Below the pieces are notes generated by a model, which saw only the letters and a list, made by a program, of their open reading frames with translations, ran no database searches and was not told the DNA's origin. From Streptomyces pactum (GTDB taxonomy: Bacteria > Actinomycetota > Actinomycetes > Streptomycetales > Streptomycetaceae), in contig NZ_CP019724.1 of NCBI RefSeq assembly GCF_002005225.1, positions 4,466,501 through 4,530,500 on the forward strand: a DNA stretch of 64,000 bases, read 5' to 3'. A program made the position numbers and the translations under genes. Numbering within the stretch: position 1 is the stretch's first letter; every line of letters starts with the position of its first letter. This document shows positions 9,449-18,308 of the stretch, piece by piece.

Positions 9449-9662
9449 GCGGTCAAGGCTACCGGTGTGCGGTGACGGGTCTCGACTCACTATGGGCGAA
9501 CACCGCTCTCACGTTCCGTTATGAGGGAATTGCGGCATGTGTACTTCTGTTCTCGCGGGTCAATGAATGGCGATCCATTCCCCGGAACGGGGCGGCAGGT
9601 GGACGGCGGGTTGACCGCATTCGTTAGTGGAGACCGGGACTTGGGCCTCCGGCGGCGCTTGT

Positions 9663-9981
9663 CTGTCCACAGGAATCCCCGATCCGGAAAAGTTATCCAC
9701 AGGCTGTGCGAAAGATCTGTGGACTCGCGGGAAGTGATCATTTCCAATTCCCGAAGCGGGCCGCGCAAACCCTTCACGCCCCCACTTTCGAGTGGAAACG
9801 GGACACTCGGTGTCACTCCGGAGGATGGAGGGCGAGAAACAGGTGGACGAAGGGTGACCTGTGCGCCTGTGGACGAAGTGGGAAGCTGTGGGGGATTTGT
9901 CGACTGAATCCCACTTGGTTGTCGACTTGTCCCCAGGTCGAGAAGCGGACCTGTGGATAACTTGCAGATCCCTGTGGACAA
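9663..9981. promoter_or_regulatory. Cluster of DnaA-box-like sequences between serS and pheA
   Basis: The gene-free stretch 9449-10017 carries many nonamers like the Streptomyces DnaA box TTGTCCACA. Perfect or E. coli-type copies: TTATCCACA at 9693-9701 (plus), the same at 9952-9960 (minus) and TTGTCCACA at 9973-9981 (minus). One-mismatch copies: CTGTCCACA 9663-9671, TCGTCCACA 9868-9876 (minus) and TTGTCCCCA 9927-9935. Weaker ones lie at 9718-9726 and 9842-9850. Short frames crossing the region look non-coding, with no ribosome sites or usual codon bias. Binding and any role in titrating DnaA are inference. Confidence 0.6.
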
Positions 9982-10017
9982 CGAAAATCAGCAGGTAGGA
10001 CTGGCCGGTTCCGGCCG

Positions 10018-10950
10018 TCAGAAACGGCCGTCCTGGCAACGCGCCACCCAGTCCGCCGCAGCGACGAACGCCTCGTCCGAGGTGCCCGGCCGCAGGGCGC
10101 CCACGTCCGCCGGCTCGACCTCCGCGCGCGGGTACGAACCCAGGTAGCGAACCTGGAGGCAGGTCCGCTTCAGGCCCATCAGGGCGTCAGCCACCCGGCG
10201 GTCGGAGATGTGTCCCTCGGCGTCGATGCAGAAGCAGTAGTTGCCGATGCCGGCACCGGTGGGCCGGGACTGCAGAAGCATGAGGTTGATGCCCCGGGTG
10301 GCGAACTCGCCCAGCAGGTCGCGCAGGCCGCCGGGATGGTCGTCGCGCTGCCAGAGCACGACAGACGTCTTGTCCGCGCCGGTCGGTGCCGCGGGCCGGG
10401 CGGGCCGGCCGACCAGCACGAAGCGTGTCTGGGCGTTCTCCGCGTCGTGGATGTCGGACTCCAGGACCTCCAGGCCGTAGCGCTCCGCGGCGAACTCGCC
10501 GGCGAAGGCCGCGTCGTAACGGCCCTCCTGCACCAGGCGGGCCCCGTCGGCATTGGAGGCGGCCGACTCCCAGGCGACGTCCGGGAGGCGCTTCTTGATC
10601 CAGTTGCGCACCTGGGGCTGGGCGGCCGGATGGGCGGTGACCGTCTTGATGTCCGACAGTTCGGTGCCGGGGCGGACCAGCAGCGCGAAGGTGATGGACA
10701 GCAGCACCTCGCGGTAGATCATCAGCGGCTGGCCGGCGACCAGCTCGTCGAGGGTGGTGGTGATGCCGCCCTCGACGGAGTTCTCGATCGGCACGAACGC
10801 GGCCTCGGCCTCGCCGTTGCGCACCGCGTCGAGCGCCGACTGGACGGAAACGTACGGGACCAGCTCCCGGGTCGCCGTCTCCGGAAGTGTGCGCAGAGCG
10901 ACTTCGGTGAAGGTGCCTTCGGGGCCGAGATACGCGTAACTGGCTGGCAT
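10018..10950 (-). CDS. pheA: Prephenate dehydratase
   Basis: A 310-residue monofunctional prephenate dehydratase, converting prephenate to phenylpyruvate in phenylalanine synthesis. The N-terminus MPASYAYLGPEGTFTE is the conserved start of the catalytic domain, PIENSVEGGI is the active-site segment, and QTRFVLVG contains the TRF catalytic motif. Residues about 200-285 are an ACT domain with GLRDLLGEFATRGINL and SRP, the usual site of feedback control by phenylalanine. There is no chorismate mutase domain, as is usual in actinobacteria. The last 25 residues are a non-conserved tail. The Dyp peroxidase gene upstream... lies on the same strand but ends 86 nt downstream of nothing shared: pheA starts at 10950 and that gene stops at 11037, so pheA is the downstream partner. 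Confidence 0.95.
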   Translation of the reverse strand: MPASYAYLGPEGTFTEVALRTLPETATRELVPYVSVQSALDAVRNGEAEAAFVPIENSVEGGITTTLDELVAGQPLMIYREVLLSITFALLVRPGTELSDIKTVTAHPAAQPQVRNWIKKRLPDVAWESAASNADGARLVQEGRYDAAFAGEFAAERYGLEVLESDIHDAENAQTRFVLVGRPARPAAPTGADKTSVVLWQRDDHPGGLRDLLGEFATRGINLMLLQSRPTGAGIGNYCFCIDAEGHISDRRVADALMGLKRTCLQVRYLGSYPRAEVEPADVGALRPGTSDEAFVAAADWVARCQDGRF

Positions 10951-11036
10951 GACCTCACCCTAGTGGGCCCGGAGAGAAGGAGAGGAGGCTCCCGCGTCCC
11001 GCACCTGCCTGTGCCCGGGATGACTCCCCGCCGGTT

Positions 11037-12368
11037 TCACCCCTCCAGCAGCCGCTGGCCCACGTACTCCCCCTGCGCCGCCCCACCCGGCACCGCGAAC
11101 AGACCGCTCGCCTCGTGCCGGATGAACCGCGACAGCGCGTCGCCCCGGTCCAGCTTGCGCTGCACCGGCACGAAGCCGCGCAGCGGGTCGGCCTGCCAGC
11201 AGATGAAGAGCAGACCCGCGTCGGGGACGCCGTCCGCGTCGAAGCCGTCGTGGTACGAGAAGGGGCGCCGGACCATGGCCGCGCCGCCGTTCTGGTCGGG
11301 GCGGGTGATGCGGGCGTGGGCGTTGATCGGAATGACCAGGTTCCCGGCCTTGTCCGTCTTCTCCAGGTCCATCTCGGTCGTCTCGATGCCTCCGGACAGC
11401 GGTGCCCCGTCGGACTTGCGGCGCCCGATGACGTCCTCCTGGGCCTTGACCGAAAGCGTCTCCCAGTCGTCGAGGAGCATGCGGATGCGGCGTACGACGG
11501 CGTAGGAGCCGTTCGCCATCCATGCCTGCTCGTTCTTCCCGGCTTGCTCGGACTTCTCGGGGACGAAGACCCGCTGTTCGAAGTCGGTGTCGGCGGGCTT
11601 CGGGTTGCGGGTGCCGTCGACCTGGCCCATGAGGTTGCGGGCGGTCATGGGATGCGCGGTGGCTCCCGGTGAGCGGTTGAAGCCGTTCATCTGCCAGCGG
11701 ACGCGCGCGGCCGACCCGGCGTCCTGCTGGATCGCGCGCAGGGCGTGGAAGGCGACGAGGGCGTCGTCGGCGCCGATCTGCACCCACAGGTCACCGTTGC
11801 TGCGGCTCTTGTCGAGGTGGTCCGAGGAGAAGTCGGGCAACGGATCGAGGGCGACCGGGCGCTGCTCCTCCAGGCCGGTCCGGCCGAAGAAACTGTGCCC
11901 GAATCCGAAGGTGACGGTCAGCGAGGAGGGCCCCGCGTCCCGGGCCACGCTGGTGTCACGGGTGCCGGCAGGCTCCCCCGCCATCAGCCGCCGGGCGGTG
12001 TCGGACCAGCGGCGCAGCAGCGCGGCCGCCTCCTTGCGGCCGGCGCCCGCCGCCAGGTCGAAGGCGACGAGGTGGCCGCAGGCCTGCATCGGGGTGGTGA
12101 TGCCGGGCTGATGTTTCCCGTGAAACATCACCCGCTCGCTGCCCAGCGAGGTGAGCGGCGTGGCTGCGGAGGAGGGCGCGGCGGCGTAACCCGCGGCGCC
12201 GCCCGCCGCGCCGAGTACGAGCCCGGTGGCGCCGGCGGTGCCGAGCAGCCGCCGCCGCGAGATGCCCTCGTGGGCGGTGGCTCCCCCGGTGTCGAGCGGC
12301 CCGGAGCCGTCGGGCGCCCCGCGGGTCGCCTCGGGGGTACGGGCCTGCGGGATGGACTGGTCAGCCAT
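11037..12368 (-). CDS. dtpA: Tat-exported dye-decolorizing heme peroxidase (DtpA/EfeB type)
   Basis: A 443-residue Dyp-type peroxidase. The N-terminus carries a twin-arginine signal, ISRRRLLGTAGATGLVLGAAGG, giving export of the folded heme protein. The Dyp hallmark G-x-x-D-G is present as GQVDGTRNP, and a heme-ligand His is likely in the INAHARITRP region. In S. lividans an orthologous DtpA is part of a copper pathway with Sco and the oxidase GlxA; here it lies 8 nt downstream of CopCD and on the same strand as the PCuAC and Sco genes, which supports that assignment over a plain EfeB iron-uptake role (no EfeU or EfeO nearby). Confidence 0.9.
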   Translation of the reverse strand: MADQSIPQARTPEATRGAPDGSGPLDTGGATAHEGISRRRLLGTAGATGLVLGAAGGAAGYAAAPSSAATPLTSLGSERVMFHGKHQPGITTPMQACGHLVAFDLAAGAGRKEAAALLRRWSDTARRLMAGEPAGTRDTSVARDAGPSSLTVTFGFGHSFFGRTGLEEQRPVALDPLPDFSSDHLDKSRSNGDLWVQIGADDALVAFHALRAIQQDAGSAARVRWQMNGFNRSPGATAHPMTARNLMGQVDGTRNPKPADTDFEQRVFVPEKSEQAGKNEQAWMANGSYAVVRRIRMLLDDWETLSVKAQEDVIGRRKSDGAPLSGGIETTEMDLEKTDKAGNLVIPINAHARITRPDQNGGAAMVRRPFSYHDGFDADGVPDAGLLFICWQADPLRGFVPVQRKLDRGDALSRFIRHEASGLFAVPGGAAQGEYVGQRLLEG

Positions 12369-12376
12369 GGTGCGAT

Positions 12377-14503
12377 TCAGCCGATCTGAGCGTTCTTGGA
12401 AACGGTCACCTGGTCGATGTCGGAGGTGCGTACGGTCACGGCGACCTCCCAGTCGCCGGCCATGGGGATCTGCACCCCACTCGCCGACCAGTGTCCGGTG
12501 GTGATGTGGTCGGGGACGACGGGCAGTGGCCCGATGTCCTTGGCCTCCTGGGTGAAGGCGACCTTCACCTCGGGGATGTCGAAGGCGTTCCCGTTCGGGC
12601 GCTCGACGTAGAGGTGCATGTCGTTGGCGCCCACCCGGGCGGGGTCGAGCTCGACCCGTACGACGCCCTTGCCGTTCTGGCTGCCGGTGTCGAAGGGCAT
12701 GTCCAGGGTGACCGCCCCGGCGGAGGGGGCGGACGCGGACGCGGAGGAGGAGCCGGCGGCCTCGGCCTCCTCCTCGGTCCGGCCTGGCTCGGTCTGGGTC
12801 AGGACGGTGGTGACGGCGAGCAGCAGGACGGCGACGCCCGCCTCGGCGAGCACGGAGCGGCGCAGTCCGAAACGGTGGGGGTCGGCGTCCCGTTGCCGTT
12901 TCTGCCGGGCGGCGTCCACGGCCGCGCGCTGCCGGGCGAGCTGGGCGGCGCGCTGGGAAGCGCCGGAGCCGTTCGCCGCACCGGAGGCACGGTCGGGGCC
13001 GTGCCCCGCACCGGAGGCACGGTCCGGGTTGTTCGGCGTCCCGGACGCCTTTTCGGAACCGTTCGCCGTCCCGGAAGCCTCCGTCGTTCCGGAGCCCTTC
13101 GCCGTCTGGGAAGTCTTCTCGGCTGCCGTCACCTTTTCGGTGGCCGTCAGGTCATCGGTGGCCGTCACGTCTTCGGTGGCCGTCAGGTCATCGGCGGCCG
13201 TCGCCTGCTCGGACGTATGGCCGCCGGATGCCCCGACCTGCTCCTTCTCCCGCTGACGGGTGATGGCGGGCACCGCGTCGGCTAGCTGCGCCGTCCACCG
13301 TCGCGAGAGGTAGGCGATGCCGACCAGCACCGCCACGAGACCGATCTTGGCGAGGAGTAGCTGTCCGTAGCGGGTGTCGGTGAAGGCCGTCCAGGAGCCG
13401 AGCTGGCGCCAGGACTGATAGGTGCCGGTCACCACCAGCGCGACCACGCTGCCGAAGGCGACGCGTGAGAACCGCCGTACGGCGGAGGCGGCGACCGGTG
13501 TGTCCGCGGGGGCCCGGTACAGGGCGACGAGCAGGGTGGTGAGACCGCCCAGCCAGGTGGCGACGGCGAGCAGGTGGACGACGTCGACGGGCATGGCGAG
13601 GCCGGCCTGGAGGCCGACGGAGGCGTGCTCGGACATCGCCCAGGTGGCCGCGAGTCCGGCCGCCACGACCGTCCCGCCGACCGCGAGCCCGAAGGTGAGG
13701 TCCCGCTTCTCCTCGTCCTCCCGCTTGTCGTAGGCGCCGAAGAGCACGGCGACGAACAGCGCGGCCGCCGCGAGCAGCAGCAGCCGGGAGACCAGCGCGG
13801 CGCCGGCCTTGGTCTGCAGCGCCTCGCCGAGCAGGTTCAGGTCGAAGACGTCACCGAACTGACCGGAGCGGGTGTAGGAGCCGCGCAGCAGGAGCAGCAC
13901 GAGCGTCGCGGCGGTCAGCGTGAGCCATCCGGAGACGACGAGCCGCTGCACGGCCCGGACGCCGGAGCCGCGCGGCCAGCAGGCGAGGACGAAGGCGGCG
14001 CCGCCCACCAGCACGGTGAACCCGGCGTACGACAGGTACCGGCCGAGGCCGTACAGCCAGCCGACGACCCCGCCGCCCGCTTCCGTGCCGTAGACGGAGA
14101 CGGAGGTCTCGGACGGGGCGCCGATCGAGAAGGTGTAGGCGCCGGCGACGGGATGGCTGTCGGCGGAGACGACCTGGTAGGTCACCGTGTACGTGCCGTC
14201 GGGCAGCCCCGCGTGCAGTTTCACGGTGTACGTCGTGCCGCCCGTGCCGGACGGCTTGCCCTCGTCGACGCGCTCGCCCTCGGGGTCGAGGACGCGCAGC
14301 GAGTCGTCGTCCATGGAGACCGACTCGGAGAAGGTGAGCGACACCTGGGCTGGAGCCTTGTCGACCACCGCCCCCTCCCGGGGGTCGCTGCCGGTCAGCG
14401 CGGCGTGCGCGGAGGCCGGACCGGCGCCGGCGAGCAGCACGCAGGCCGCGGCCAGGAGCAGCAGCACCAGGGTCCGGGCGCGCGGGGCGATGGTCTGCGT
14501 CAA
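12377..14503 (-). CDS. CopC-CopD fusion copper transport/resistance protein
   Basis: A 708-residue membrane protein. After a signal peptide ending ASA, the mature protein begins HAALTGSDPREGAVV, so the CopC copper-ligand His is at its N-terminus. CopC covers residues about 34-135, a CopD-type set of about eight helices follows to about 395, then a low-complexity Thr/Ala/Glu linker made of repeated TATEDVTATDDL-like units (DNA about 13120-13205), one more helix, and a C-terminal YtkA-like beta domain. The TTG at 14501-14503 was chosen because GGGAGGGACCACC precedes it; the ATG at 14534-14536 would add 11 residues and overlap the upstream gene. It likely carries copper across or to the membrane for the neighbouring Sco, PCuAC and DtpA proteins. 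Confidence 0.87.
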   Translation of the reverse strand: MTQTIAPRARTLVLLLLAAACVLLAGAGPASAHAALTGSDPREGAVVDKAPAQVSLTFSESVSMDDDSLRVLDPEGERVDEGKPSGTGGTTYTVKLHAGLPDGTYTVTYQVVSADSHPVAGAYTFSIGAPSETSVSVYGTEAGGGVVGWLYGLGRYLSYAGFTVLVGGAAFVLACWPRGSGVRAVQRLVVSGWLTLTAATLVLLLLRGSYTRSGQFGDVFDLNLLGEALQTKAGAALVSRLLLLAAAALFVAVLFGAYDKREDEEKRDLTFGLAVGGTVVAAGLAATWAMSEHASVGLQAGLAMPVDVVHLLAVATWLGGLTTLLVALYRAPADTPVAASAVRRFSRVAFGSVVALVVTGTYQSWRQLGSWTAFTDTRYGQLLLAKIGLVAVLVGIAYLSRRWTAQLADAVPAITRQREKEQVGASGGHTSEQATAADDLTATEDVTATDDLTATEKVTAAEKTSQTAKGSGTTEASGTANGSEKASGTPNNPDRASGAGHGPDRASGAANGSGASQRAAQLARQRAAVDAARQKRQRDADPHRFGLRRSVLAEAGVAVLLLAVTTVLTQTEPGRTEEEAEAAGSSSASASAPSAGAVTLDMPFDTGSQNGKGVVRVELDPARVGANDMHLYVERPNGNAFDIPEVKVAFTQEAKDIGPLPVVPDHITTGHWSASGVQIPMAGDWEVAVTVRTSDIDQVTVSKNAQIG

Positions 14504-14516
14504 GGTGGTCCCTCCC

Positions 14517-14990
14517 TCAATGTCCGGAGTGCCCATTGGCGGGCCGGTAGGTGGCCGCCTTCACGGGCAGCTTGACCGTGACGGGGTCGGAGTGGGCGAA
14601 ATGCAGCTCGACGGAGACCGTCTGACCCTGCTTGGGCTGCTGCTTCAGCTTCTCGAACATCAGGTGGTTGCCGCCGCTTTCGAACACGAGTTGACCGTGG
14701 GCGGGGATCGGGAGGCGCTCGACCTCCTTCATCGTCCCGTCGACCGTCTCGTGCACGGTGACGTCACCGGCCTCGCTGGAGACGGAGGTCAGCTCGTCCT
14801 CGGCGTCGCCCTTGTTGGTGATCGTGAGGAAACCCGCCGCCATCGAGTCGGAGACCGGCTGCGGTATGTAGGCGGCGGCGACGGAGAGCTCGGCGCCGGA
14901 GGCCGGGGAGCCGGAGTCCGAGTCGCCGCAGCCCGCGAGGGCCAGCGCGCCGATCACCGTCACGGCGACGAGAGCGGGACGGCCCCTCAC
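14517..14990 (-). CDS. ecuC: PCuAC-type extracellular copper chaperone (lipoprotein)
   Basis: A 157-residue secreted lipoprotein with signal and lipobox LALAGCG. The copper-binding H(M)X10MX21HXM pattern of DUF461/PCuAC proteins is partly visible: VTVHETVDG, FESGGNHLMFEKLK and the HFAHSDPVTVKLPV region. It would carry Cu(I) outside the membrane. The GTG at 14988-14990 overlaps the sco stop as GTGA. In S. lividans the matching protein (ECuC) acts with Sco; the adjacency here fits. Confidence 0.88.
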   Translation of the reverse strand: MRGRPALVAVTVIGALALAGCGDSDSGSPASGAELSVAAAYIPQPVSDSMAAGFLTITNKGDAEDELTSVSSEAGDVTVHETVDGTMKEVERLPIPAHGQLVFESGGNHLMFEKLKQQPKQGQTVSVELHFAHSDPVTVKLPVKAATYRPANGHSGH

Positions 14991-15643
14991 GGGTTCTGCC
15001 CCTTGATGAGCTTGGGGAGGTCCTTGGTGTAGTCCTCGACGGTGGCATCCTCGCCGTAGAGGACGTAGCCCGCGTCGGACTTCGGTGAGAAGGCGATGAC
15101 CTGGGTGCCGTGTGTCGACACGATCTTGCCGTTCTTGTCCTTGGTCGGCGGGTCGATGGAGATGCCCAGGGTGCGGGCGCCGGCCTGGACGGTGTCGAAG
15201 TCGCCGGTCAGGCCGACGATCTGCGGGTCGATGCCCTTGAGCCACTTGCCGAGCGCGGCCGGGGTGTCGCGCTCCGGGTCGGTGGTGACGAACACGATCC
15301 GCAGCTTGTCCTGCTCGGCCTGGGAGAGCTGCTTCTTGGCCACGGCGATGTTGTTCATGGTCAGGGGGCAGACGTCGGGGCAGTGGGTGTAGCCGAAGTA
15401 GACCAGGGTGGGCTTGCCGGCGGTCTGCTCGCGGAGGTCGTACTTCTTGCCCTGGGTGTCGGTGAGGACCAGGTCGGGCTTCTCGAACGGCTTGTCGAGG
15501 ACGGTGGCGGCCTGCTGACTGCTGTCCTCGGAGACCACGGTGACGGGCCTGTCGCTGTCGGCGCCGCTGCCGCTGCCGCAGGCGGACAGGGTCAGAGTGG
15601 CGGCGGCGAGCAGTGCGGCCGCGGCGAACGTCTTCTTGCGCAT
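14987..15643 (-). CDS. sco: Sco1/SenC-family copper metallochaperone
   Basis: A 218-residue thioredoxin-fold lipoprotein with lipobox LTLSACG. The copper site is complete: FGYTHCPDVCPLTM gives the CxxxC pair and THGTQVIAF gives the distal His. Sco proteins deliver copper to the CuA site of cytochrome oxidase; in Streptomyces they are also needed for development under low copper. The start ATG is preceded by the unusual A/T-rich leader CATTTTTCT with a GGGAC ribosome site. It is the first gene of the block whose overlaps run into PCuAC, CopCD and DtpA. Confidence 0.93.
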   Translation of the reverse strand: MRKKTFAAAALLAAATLTLSACGSGSGADSDRPVTVVSEDSSQQAATVLDKPFEKPDLVLTDTQGKKYDLREQTAGKPTLVYFGYTHCPDVCPLTMNNIAVAKKQLSQAEQDKLRIVFVTTDPERDTPAALGKWLKGIDPQIVGLTGDFDTVQAGARTLGISIDPPTKDKNGKIVSTHGTQVIAFSPKSDAGYVLYGEDATVEDYTKDLPKLIKGQNP

Positions 15644-15770
15644 AGAAAAATGTCCCAGATGTGAGGTGCTCCGGTGGCACCGGGGTCCGTCGGAACGACC
15701 GAGGCCCCGGCGCGCACCGGACGAGAGGATGCGACGGCGTTGTCACGCCGCCGCACCGGCGCGGGCGTTG

Positions 15771-16535
15771 TTACGCCGCCGCACCGGAGTCGCGCCGGCG
15801 ACCGGCCAGCACGCCGTACGCGACGCCCGCGGCGCCGACGACGATGCCGACGACGCCGAGGACACGGGCGGTGGTGTCGCTGCCGTCACCGGAGCCGGAG
15901 TCGGAGTCGGACGAGGCGGCGGTGTCGGCGGCGGTGTTCTGCGCGGCCGCCTCGGTGTCGCCCCCGGCCTTCGCCCCCGACGATCCGTGGGCGTCGCCCT
16001 CGGCGGCGGCCAGCTCCAGCACGGGTGCCGGGTTCTCCGGCTCCTCCTGCCCCTCCTGCGGCACCTCGATCCAGCGCACGACCTCCTTGTTGTCGTACGT
16101 CTGGATGGCCTTGAACACCAGCTCGTCGGCGTCCTCGGGCAGCGCGCCGACGGAGACCGGGAACTTCTGGAAGTAGCCGGGCTCGATGCCCTTGCCGTCG
16201 GCGGTCCAGGTCACCTTGGTGACGACCTCGGTGAGCTGCTTGCCGTGCGACTCCACGGGCTTGGCCGGCTTGGACTTGGTGACGTCCGCCTTCCAGCCGG
16301 GGACGGGCTGCGGCATCACGGACGCCAGCGGGTGGTCGGTGGGGAAGCTGACCTCCAGCTTGGTGGTGGAGGCGTTGTCGCGTTCGTTGGGGACCTTGAA
16401 GTCGACGACCGCGTAGCCGCCCTTGGCGGCCGTGCCCTCCGGCTGCACGCTGACGTGCGCGAAGGCGGGCGCGGACAGGGCGAGGACGGCGATGCCGGAG
16501 ACGGCGCCGGCGGCGGCGATACGAGAAGCCTTCAT
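15771..16535 (-). CDS. YcnI-like (DUF1775) secreted copper-associated protein
   Basis: A 254-residue protein with a cleavable signal ending PAFA before HVSVQPEGTA. That N-terminal His after the signal is the copper-binding feature of YcnI/DUF1775 proteins. The beta-rich DUF1775 domain (VDFKVPNERDNASTTKLEV onward, with VSWTA-like VTWTADGKGI) spans about 30-165. A Ser/Asp/Ala-rich linker and a C-terminal transmembrane helix (VLGVVGIVVGAAGVAYGVLAG) followed by RRRRD anchor it to the membrane. It lies 127 nt upstream of sco on the same strand, consistent with a copper role. Confidence 0.87.
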   Translation of the reverse strand: MKASRIAAAGAVSGIAVLALSAPAFAHVSVQPEGTAAKGGYAVVDFKVPNERDNASTTKLEVSFPTDHPLASVMPQPVPGWKADVTKSKPAKPVESHGKQLTEVVTKVTWTADGKGIEPGYFQKFPVSVGALPEDADELVFKAIQTYDNKEVVRWIEVPQEGQEEPENPAPVLELAAAEGDAHGSSGAKAGGDTEAAAQNTAADTAASSDSDSGSGDGSDTTARVLGVVGIVVGAAGVAYGVLAGRRRDSGAAA

Positions 16536-16681
16536 GGACGGAGCACTCCGCTTCGAGTGGGTCACCGGTACTGAGCCGGTGACGGGTGACGGGAGGGATG
16601 CGCGCACGCGCGCGTGCCGCACGACGGCGGCCCCTCCGGGCGGCGGCCCATGGGCCGAAGCGGGATGGTGGTCGCGTCGTG

Positions 16682-17530
16682 TCAGGCGGCGAGGGCGAAC
16701 GCGTCGCGCGGCGGGCCGCGCCTGATCACCGTGTGCTGGAGTGCGGTGGTGCGGGGCCGGGGCGGCTCGAGCCGGGCGGTGTGCGGCAGGCGCGGACCCG
16801 TTCCGGGGACACCGGCGAGCCCGGCGTGCAGGGCGCGGACCAGCGAGAGCGCCGCGCGCAGGGCGCGGACGAAGGCGGCCTCGGCCACCGAGTGGGTCGA
16901 GTGCGCCGACAGTTCGACGAGCCGGGCCAGGGCCAGGTCCCCGCGCCGCAGCAGCCAGCCGGCTGCCAGGGCCGCGAGCACGTGGCCGAGCAGCATCGGC
17001 AGGGACGGCAGCAGCGAGGCCGAGGACCCGGCGGTGGCCAGGGCGTCGGCGGGGTGGTGCGCCGTACCGGTGGGCACGTCCGGGGCGATCCGCGCGTCGG
17101 TGAGGATCCGCTGGGCCTGGGCCGGGCTGATCGCCGCCGCGGTGGTCCCGCACAGCAGCCGTGCGGCCTGCTGGACCAGCGACGCGTCCGACAGCGCGCC
17201 CGGTCCGCCGGTGGACGCGACGGCCGTACCGGACGCCGTGACCGCGGTGGCACCGTGCTGGCCCAGTCCGAACAGGGCGTGCAGCGCGGTCTGTCCGACG
17301 GCGAGCAGCACCACGATGCCGGGCAGCGAGCGCCGGCGCCCGGCGAGGGGCGCGGCGACCACGACCGCCCCGAGGAACCCCGCGCCCAGCGACCACAGCG
17401 GAACACTGGCGCAGGAGGCCAGGGTGTGCCCCGCCGCGGCCAGCACGACGCAGACCGCGGCGAACACCGCGGCCCGCAGGAACCGGAGGTCGTTCCCGGA
17501 GCGCGCCGTAGGCGGGTGGGGGGCAGTCAT
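16682..17530 (-). CDS. Membrane protein at the head of the copper cluster
   Basis: A 282-residue protein with about five hydrophobic segments: VFAAVCVVLAAAGHTLA, LWSLGAGFLGAVVVAAPLA, GIVVLLAVGQTALHALFGLGQHG, then after a polar loop LLPSLPMLLGHVLAALAAGWLL. The His-containing helices and His-rich loop (GQHG, AHHPADA, LLGHVL) are compatible with metal handling. I know no named family for it, but membrane proteins of this kind precede YcnI genes in other Streptomyces. The C-terminal 80 residues are Arg/Pro-rich and probably cytosolic. Confidence 0.72.
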   Translation of the reverse strand: MTAPHPPTARSGNDLRFLRAAVFAAVCVVLAAAGHTLASCASVPLWSLGAGFLGAVVVAAPLAGRRRSLPGIVVLLAVGQTALHALFGLGQHGATAVTASGTAVASTGGPGALSDASLVQQAARLLCGTTAAAISPAQAQRILTDARIAPDVPTGTAHHPADALATAGSSASLLPSLPMLLGHVLAALAAGWLLRRGDLALARLVELSAHSTHSVAEAAFVRALRAALSLVRALHAGLAGVPGTGPRLPHTARLEPPRPRTTALQHTVIRRGPPRDAFALAA

Positions 17531-17843
17531 GGCGGGCCCATCATCGCACTGGCACCCCCGGCGCCGTACGGCAGGTCCACAAGATGCCGTACGACCGGAA
17601 GAGGACGGAAGAGGACGGAAGAGGAAGGAAGAGAGCGGAAGGGAAGGGAAGGAGCCGGAAGGGAAGAGAAGGAGCCGGAAGGCAAGGGAAGATCACTTAT
17701 CGGTGGGAGGCCGTCCCGCATACACCGATCGGCGGCACGGACGCATCCGCCATATGGGCCGTCTCACGCGGACGCAGTGCTTACGCCCGGGTACGGGGGG
17801 CAATACGTAACGGTATGTCGAGCCGCGGCCGGGAGGCTGGAGC
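17531..17843. repeat. Divergent intergenic gap with purine-rich GGAAG repeats
   Basis: This 313-nt gap separates the copper-cluster membrane gene (minus) from the ATP-binding regulator (plus) and must hold both promoters. From 17597 to 17691 the plus strand is nearly all purine: a 10-nt unit GGAAGAGGAC is repeated, then degenerate GGAAGGGAAGGAGCC units. Such asymmetric purine tracts can form triplex or H-DNA; whether this one matters is unknown. No other strong signal was recognised. Confidence 0.6.
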
Positions 17844-18308
17844 ATGAGCATCTGGTGGTCACTCCATTTGCGGCGCGAGGCTGCGAGCGTGCCACTGGCC
17901 CGCCGCCTGCTGATCGGCACCATGGAGACCGCGGGCGTCGACCCCGACATCTCCTTCGATCTATCCGTCGCACTGAGCGAGGCCTGCGCCAACGCCGTGG
18001 AGCACGGAGGGGACGACGCGCCCGGCGGCCCCTCGGAGGCCTACCGCGTGACGGCCTACCTCGACGGGGAGCGGTGCCGTATCGAGGTCGCCGACACGGG
18101 CCCGGGCTTTCCCGCGGCCGCCCCCGGCCGACCGGGGAGAGCGGCCAGACCGGTGTCCGCCGACGCCGAGGACGGCCGTGGCCTGTGTCTCATCCATGAG
18201 CTCGCCGACCACGTCCACATCGGCAGCACGCCGGGCCGGTCCGGCGCCGTGGTGAGCTTCGACAAGATCCTCAAGTGGCGTGAGGGCACGCCGCTGGTGG
18301 CGGTCTGA
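17844..18308 (+). CDS. RsbW-like ATP-binding regulator (anti-sigma type)
   Basis: A 154-residue GHKL ATPase domain protein. The N-box is LSEACANAVEHGG, G1 is DTGPGFP and G2 is DGRGLCLI, in the RsbW/SpoIIAB order. Many such single-domain proteins occur in Streptomyces as anti-sigma or switch kinases that phosphorylate STAS proteins. A STAS protein and PP2C phosphatases are elsewhere in the window, but no partner is adjacent. The start ATG has GGGAGGCTGGAGC before it. The gene stands alone. Confidence 0.85.
   Translation: MSIWWSLHLRREAASVPLARRLLIGTMETAGVDPDISFDLSVALSEACANAVEHGGDDAPGGPSEAYRVTAYLDGERCRIEVADTGPGFPAAAPGRPGRAARPVSADAEDGRGLCLIHELADHVHIGSTPGRSGAVVSFDKILKWREGTPLVAV

Noticed and set aside
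9560..10039. Short frames on both strands across the DnaA-box region
   Set aside because: Poor codon bias, no ribosome sites, no conserved-looking peptides.
11037..12368. EfeUOB iron-uptake locus
   Set aside because: No EfeU permease or EfeO gene nearby; copper genes are adjacent instead.
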